Positions 62,454 through 64,000 of a DNA stretch of 64,000 nucleotides are shown here, in pieces. The stretch comes from Bacillota bacterium. GTDB lineage: Bacteria > Bacillota > Clostridia > Lachnospirales > Lachnospiraceae. The stretch covers positions 48,953-112,952 of the forward strand of contig JAEYSV010000064.1 in assembly GCA_023434365.1 (NCBI GenBank). Reading direction: 5' to 3'. Within the stretch, counting starts at the first letter, position 1, and each line of letters begins with the position of its first letter. The notes under the pieces are model-generated. The model was given only the letters and a program-made list of their open reading frames with translations. It did not search any database and had not been told where the DNA came from. The position numbers and the translations under genes were made by a program.

Positions 62454-63521
62454 TTGGGCAAAGATTACAGATGCAGTGAAAGTATGTATAGTTTTAAAAA
62501 CGATTATAGTGAAGGTGCACATCCAATAATTATGGAGAAGCTGATGAGTACTAATCTGGAACAAACAGAAGGGTACAGTTTAGACGAATATACGCAAAAG
62601 GTGATTAATAAAATTCAGCAGGTTACAAGTCCAAACGCTGATGTTCATATCCTAGTGGGCGGAACACAAACCAATCTGACTGCAATCTCAGCATTTTTGC
62701 GTCCACATCACGCAGTGATCGCGGCAGAGAGTGGACATATTAATGTGCATGAAACTGGAGCAATTGAAGCAACTGGACATAAAGTAGTGACAGCTAAAAC
62801 AAAAAACGGAAAGTTATCAGTGGAACTCATTGATTCTATCGTGACTTATCATACAGATGAGCATATGGTTAAACCAAAGATGGTCTATCTGTCTAATCCT
62901 ACAGAAGTAGGAACTTTATATGATAAGAAGGAACTAGTAGCCATCAGACAATACTGTAGGGATAATAACCTTTATCTTTATCTGGATGGAGCAAGAATGG
63001 CAAGTGCATTGGCAGCAGAGGGCAATGATCTTACCTTAGCTGATTATGCTGAACTGACAGATGCCTTTTATATCGGTGGTACAAAATGTGGTGCTATGTT
63101 TGGAGAGGCTTTAGTAATAGTAAAAGACGAATTAAAGGAAGATTTTCGTTATCATATAAAACAAAGAGGTGGGATGTTTGCTAAAGGCAGGTTACTCGCA
63201 ATTCAATTTGACACATTGTTTGAGAATAATATGTATGAAAAGATTGGAATGTATGCTAATTGTTTGGCAAAACGTCTACACGATGGACTTGCAGAAATGG
63301 GTGTTTCTTTCCTATATGAATCAAAAACAAATCAACAATTTCCGATTTTACCAAACACAGTGATTGAGCAACTTGAAAAGCAGTATGCATTTCATGTTTG
63401 GGAACCAGCGACCGGGGACAATAGCGTTATCCGCTTAGTAACTAGTTGGGCGACGGTAGAGGAGAAAGTTGAGGCATTTTTGAAGGATGTCGCTTATTAT
63501 CTCAGCCAGATGGAAGGATAA
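62454..63521 (+). CDS. Low-specificity threonine aldolase / beta-eliminating lyase
   Basis: 355 residues from a TTG start that has AGGAAGGAG 7 bases upstream; no in-frame ATG precedes the conserved NDYSEGAHPIIMEKL. PLP fold type I enzyme. Conserved segments are VGGTQTNLTAISAFLRPHHAVIAAESGHINVHETGAIE (cofactor stacking), LYLDGARMASAL (Asp to the PLP nitrogen) and the Schiff-base Lys211 in YIGGTKCGAMFGE. It splits L-threonine or allo-threonine into glycine and acetaldehyde. The non-ATG start may keep expression low. It is monocistronic, 0.1 kb before a weak hairpin and the rRNA promoters. Confidence 0.9.
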   Translation: MGKDYRCSESMYSFKNDYSEGAHPIIMEKLMSTNLEQTEGYSLDEYTQKVINKIQQVTSPNADVHILVGGTQTNLTAISAFLRPHHAVIAAESGHINVHETGAIEATGHKVVTAKTKNGKLSVELIDSIVTYHTDEHMVKPKMVYLSNPTEVGTLYDKKELVAIRQYCRDNNLYLYLDGARMASALAAEGNDLTLADYAELTDAFYIGGTKCGAMFGEALVIVKDELKEDFRYHIKQRGGMFAKGRLLAIQFDTLFENNMYEKIGMYANCLAKRLHDGLAEMGVSFLYESKTNQQFPILPNTVIEQLEKQYAFHVWEPATGDNSVIRLVTSWATVEEKVEAFLKDVAYYLSQMEG

Positions 63522-63526
63522 GAGTT

Positions 63527-63543
63527 CTTCTCAGTCTGAGAAG
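63527..63543 (+). terminator. Weak hairpin after the aldolase gene
   Basis: CTTCTCA-GTC-TGAGAAG. Perfect 7-bp stem but no T-run; possible partial terminator. Confidence 0.45.
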
Positions 63544-63633
63544 ACTTCGATTCAACTGGTTTAGTGATTATGTTGCTGAACTTGGAGTAGAAGAATTGGT
63601 ATTATTTTCTGACAAAAATGATCAAATATATTG

Positions 63634-63662
63634 TTGACATGTTCTTTTGATTCTGATATACT
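63634..63662 (+). promoter_or_regulatory. rRNA-type promoter P1
   Basis: TTGACA (63634-63639), 17-base spacer, TATACT (63657-63662), followed by AGTCCAAG. It has the same design as P2 about 109 bases downstream, the tandem arrangement typical of Firmicute rRNA operons. Confidence 0.85.
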
Positions 63663-63742
63663 AGTCCAAGTCAGCAGCGAATTGTTCAAATTGTTTAAAA
63701 AATTAAAACAATTTACTAGACTGAAAATTAATAAAAAAACAG

Positions 63743-63771
63743 TTGACATCTTCTTGATGAGATGATAAACT
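63743..63771 (+). promoter_or_regulatory. rRNA-type promoter P2
   Basis: TTGACA (63743-63748), 17-base spacer, TAAACT (63766-63771), followed by AGTCAAG, matching the start region of P1. The -10 is weaker than in P1. Confidence 0.8.
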
Positions 63772-64000
63772 AGTCAAGCTGTCGCAAACGGTAGCAAGAT
63801 AAAACAACATTGAACATTGATAATTAAACAGTGAAACAACCTTGAAAATTCTAAAAAGCGAAACATAGAGTTTGCAAAGAGATTTCAAATTAAGAACAGC
63901 TTTTGGATCGTAAGATTCAAACAGCAACCTTAAAACAGTAAACATGTCGAAAGACATGACGGTTAATAAAGCTAGCAGCTTTTTGACCATGATTAAACTT
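63772..64000 (+). other. rRNA operon leader (16S gene lies beyond the window)
   Basis: No protein frame fits this stretch. It contains TTGAACATTGATAATTAAAC (63809-63828), a leader motif common just before clostridial 16S genes, and a perfect hairpin CATGTC-GAAA-GACATG (63943-63958) with a GNRA tetraloop. Sequence consistent with the pre-16S processing stem follows to the edge. The 16S start motif (AGAGTTTGATC) has not been reached. Identification rests on promoter pairing and leader resemblance. Confidence 0.75.

Overview
The window is AT-rich DNA from a low-GC Gram-positive bacterium. Strong AGGAGG-type ribosome sites, TTGACA/TATAAT promoters, YesM/YesN two-component regulators, BlaI/BlaR1-type regulation, YolD/UmuC pairs and many binding-protein ABC sugar transporters point to a clostridium. 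The closest fit is a Lachnospiraceae (cluster XIVa) saccharolytic species of the Lachnoclostridium phytofermentans type. This is inferred from gene families, not from a 16S sequence, because the 16S gene lies just beyond the right edge.

Layout. 1-7755: a surface or export locus with two paralogous lipoproteins (the first cut by the window edge), a small secreted protein, a solute-binding-like lipoprotein, a double-length ABC-2 permease and its ATPase. 7778-12844: a YjbR-GNAT fusion, then three tandem 433-residue LysM-LysM-GH18 proteins that have all lost the GH18 catalytic acidic residues. 12892-17704: a TetR repressor divergent from an MMPL exporter and its LxxG-repeat partner. 17842-20126: a BlaI/BlaR1-like pair whose sensor has no penicillin-binding domain. 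20223-23051: TetR plus alpha/beta hydrolase, a small membrane protein and a CPBP protease.

23114-37470 is an accessory or defence-like region. It holds an XRE-ImmA/IrrE-PIN operon under two copies of an 18-bp dyad, a MoxR-type ATPase with an internal deletion beside a VWA/metallopeptidase protein, a decayed gene, a SEC-C protein and AbiH. These are followed by a tight run NERD nuclease - HNH nuclease - nuclease/DUF2075 helicase - MazG - HD hydrolase, and then UmuC-YolD. The NERD-to-HD run is the best candidate for an undescribed multi-gene anti-phage system.

37704-48425 is a coherent pathway for N,N'-diacetylchitobiose: GH94 chitobiose phosphorylase, phosphohexomutase, YesM sensor kinase, binding protein, two permeases, YesN regulator and convergent nagB. 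Import, phosphorolysis, conversion of the sugar 1-phosphate to the 6-phosphate and deamination are covered; a deacetylase (nagA) is not in the window. 48595-52267 is a second, partly deleted sugar locus (AraC regulator, C-terminal stub of a MalG permease, intact MalF permease, VOC protein, TIM-barrel isomerase). 52466-55581 is an XRE-YxlE-YxlF-YxlG-like transporter operon. Then come a ROK kinase, a 1821-residue BspA-LRR/Big2 surface protein, and a threonine aldolase with a TTG start. The window ends in tandem rRNA-type promoters and a structured leader just upstream of a presumed rRNA operon.
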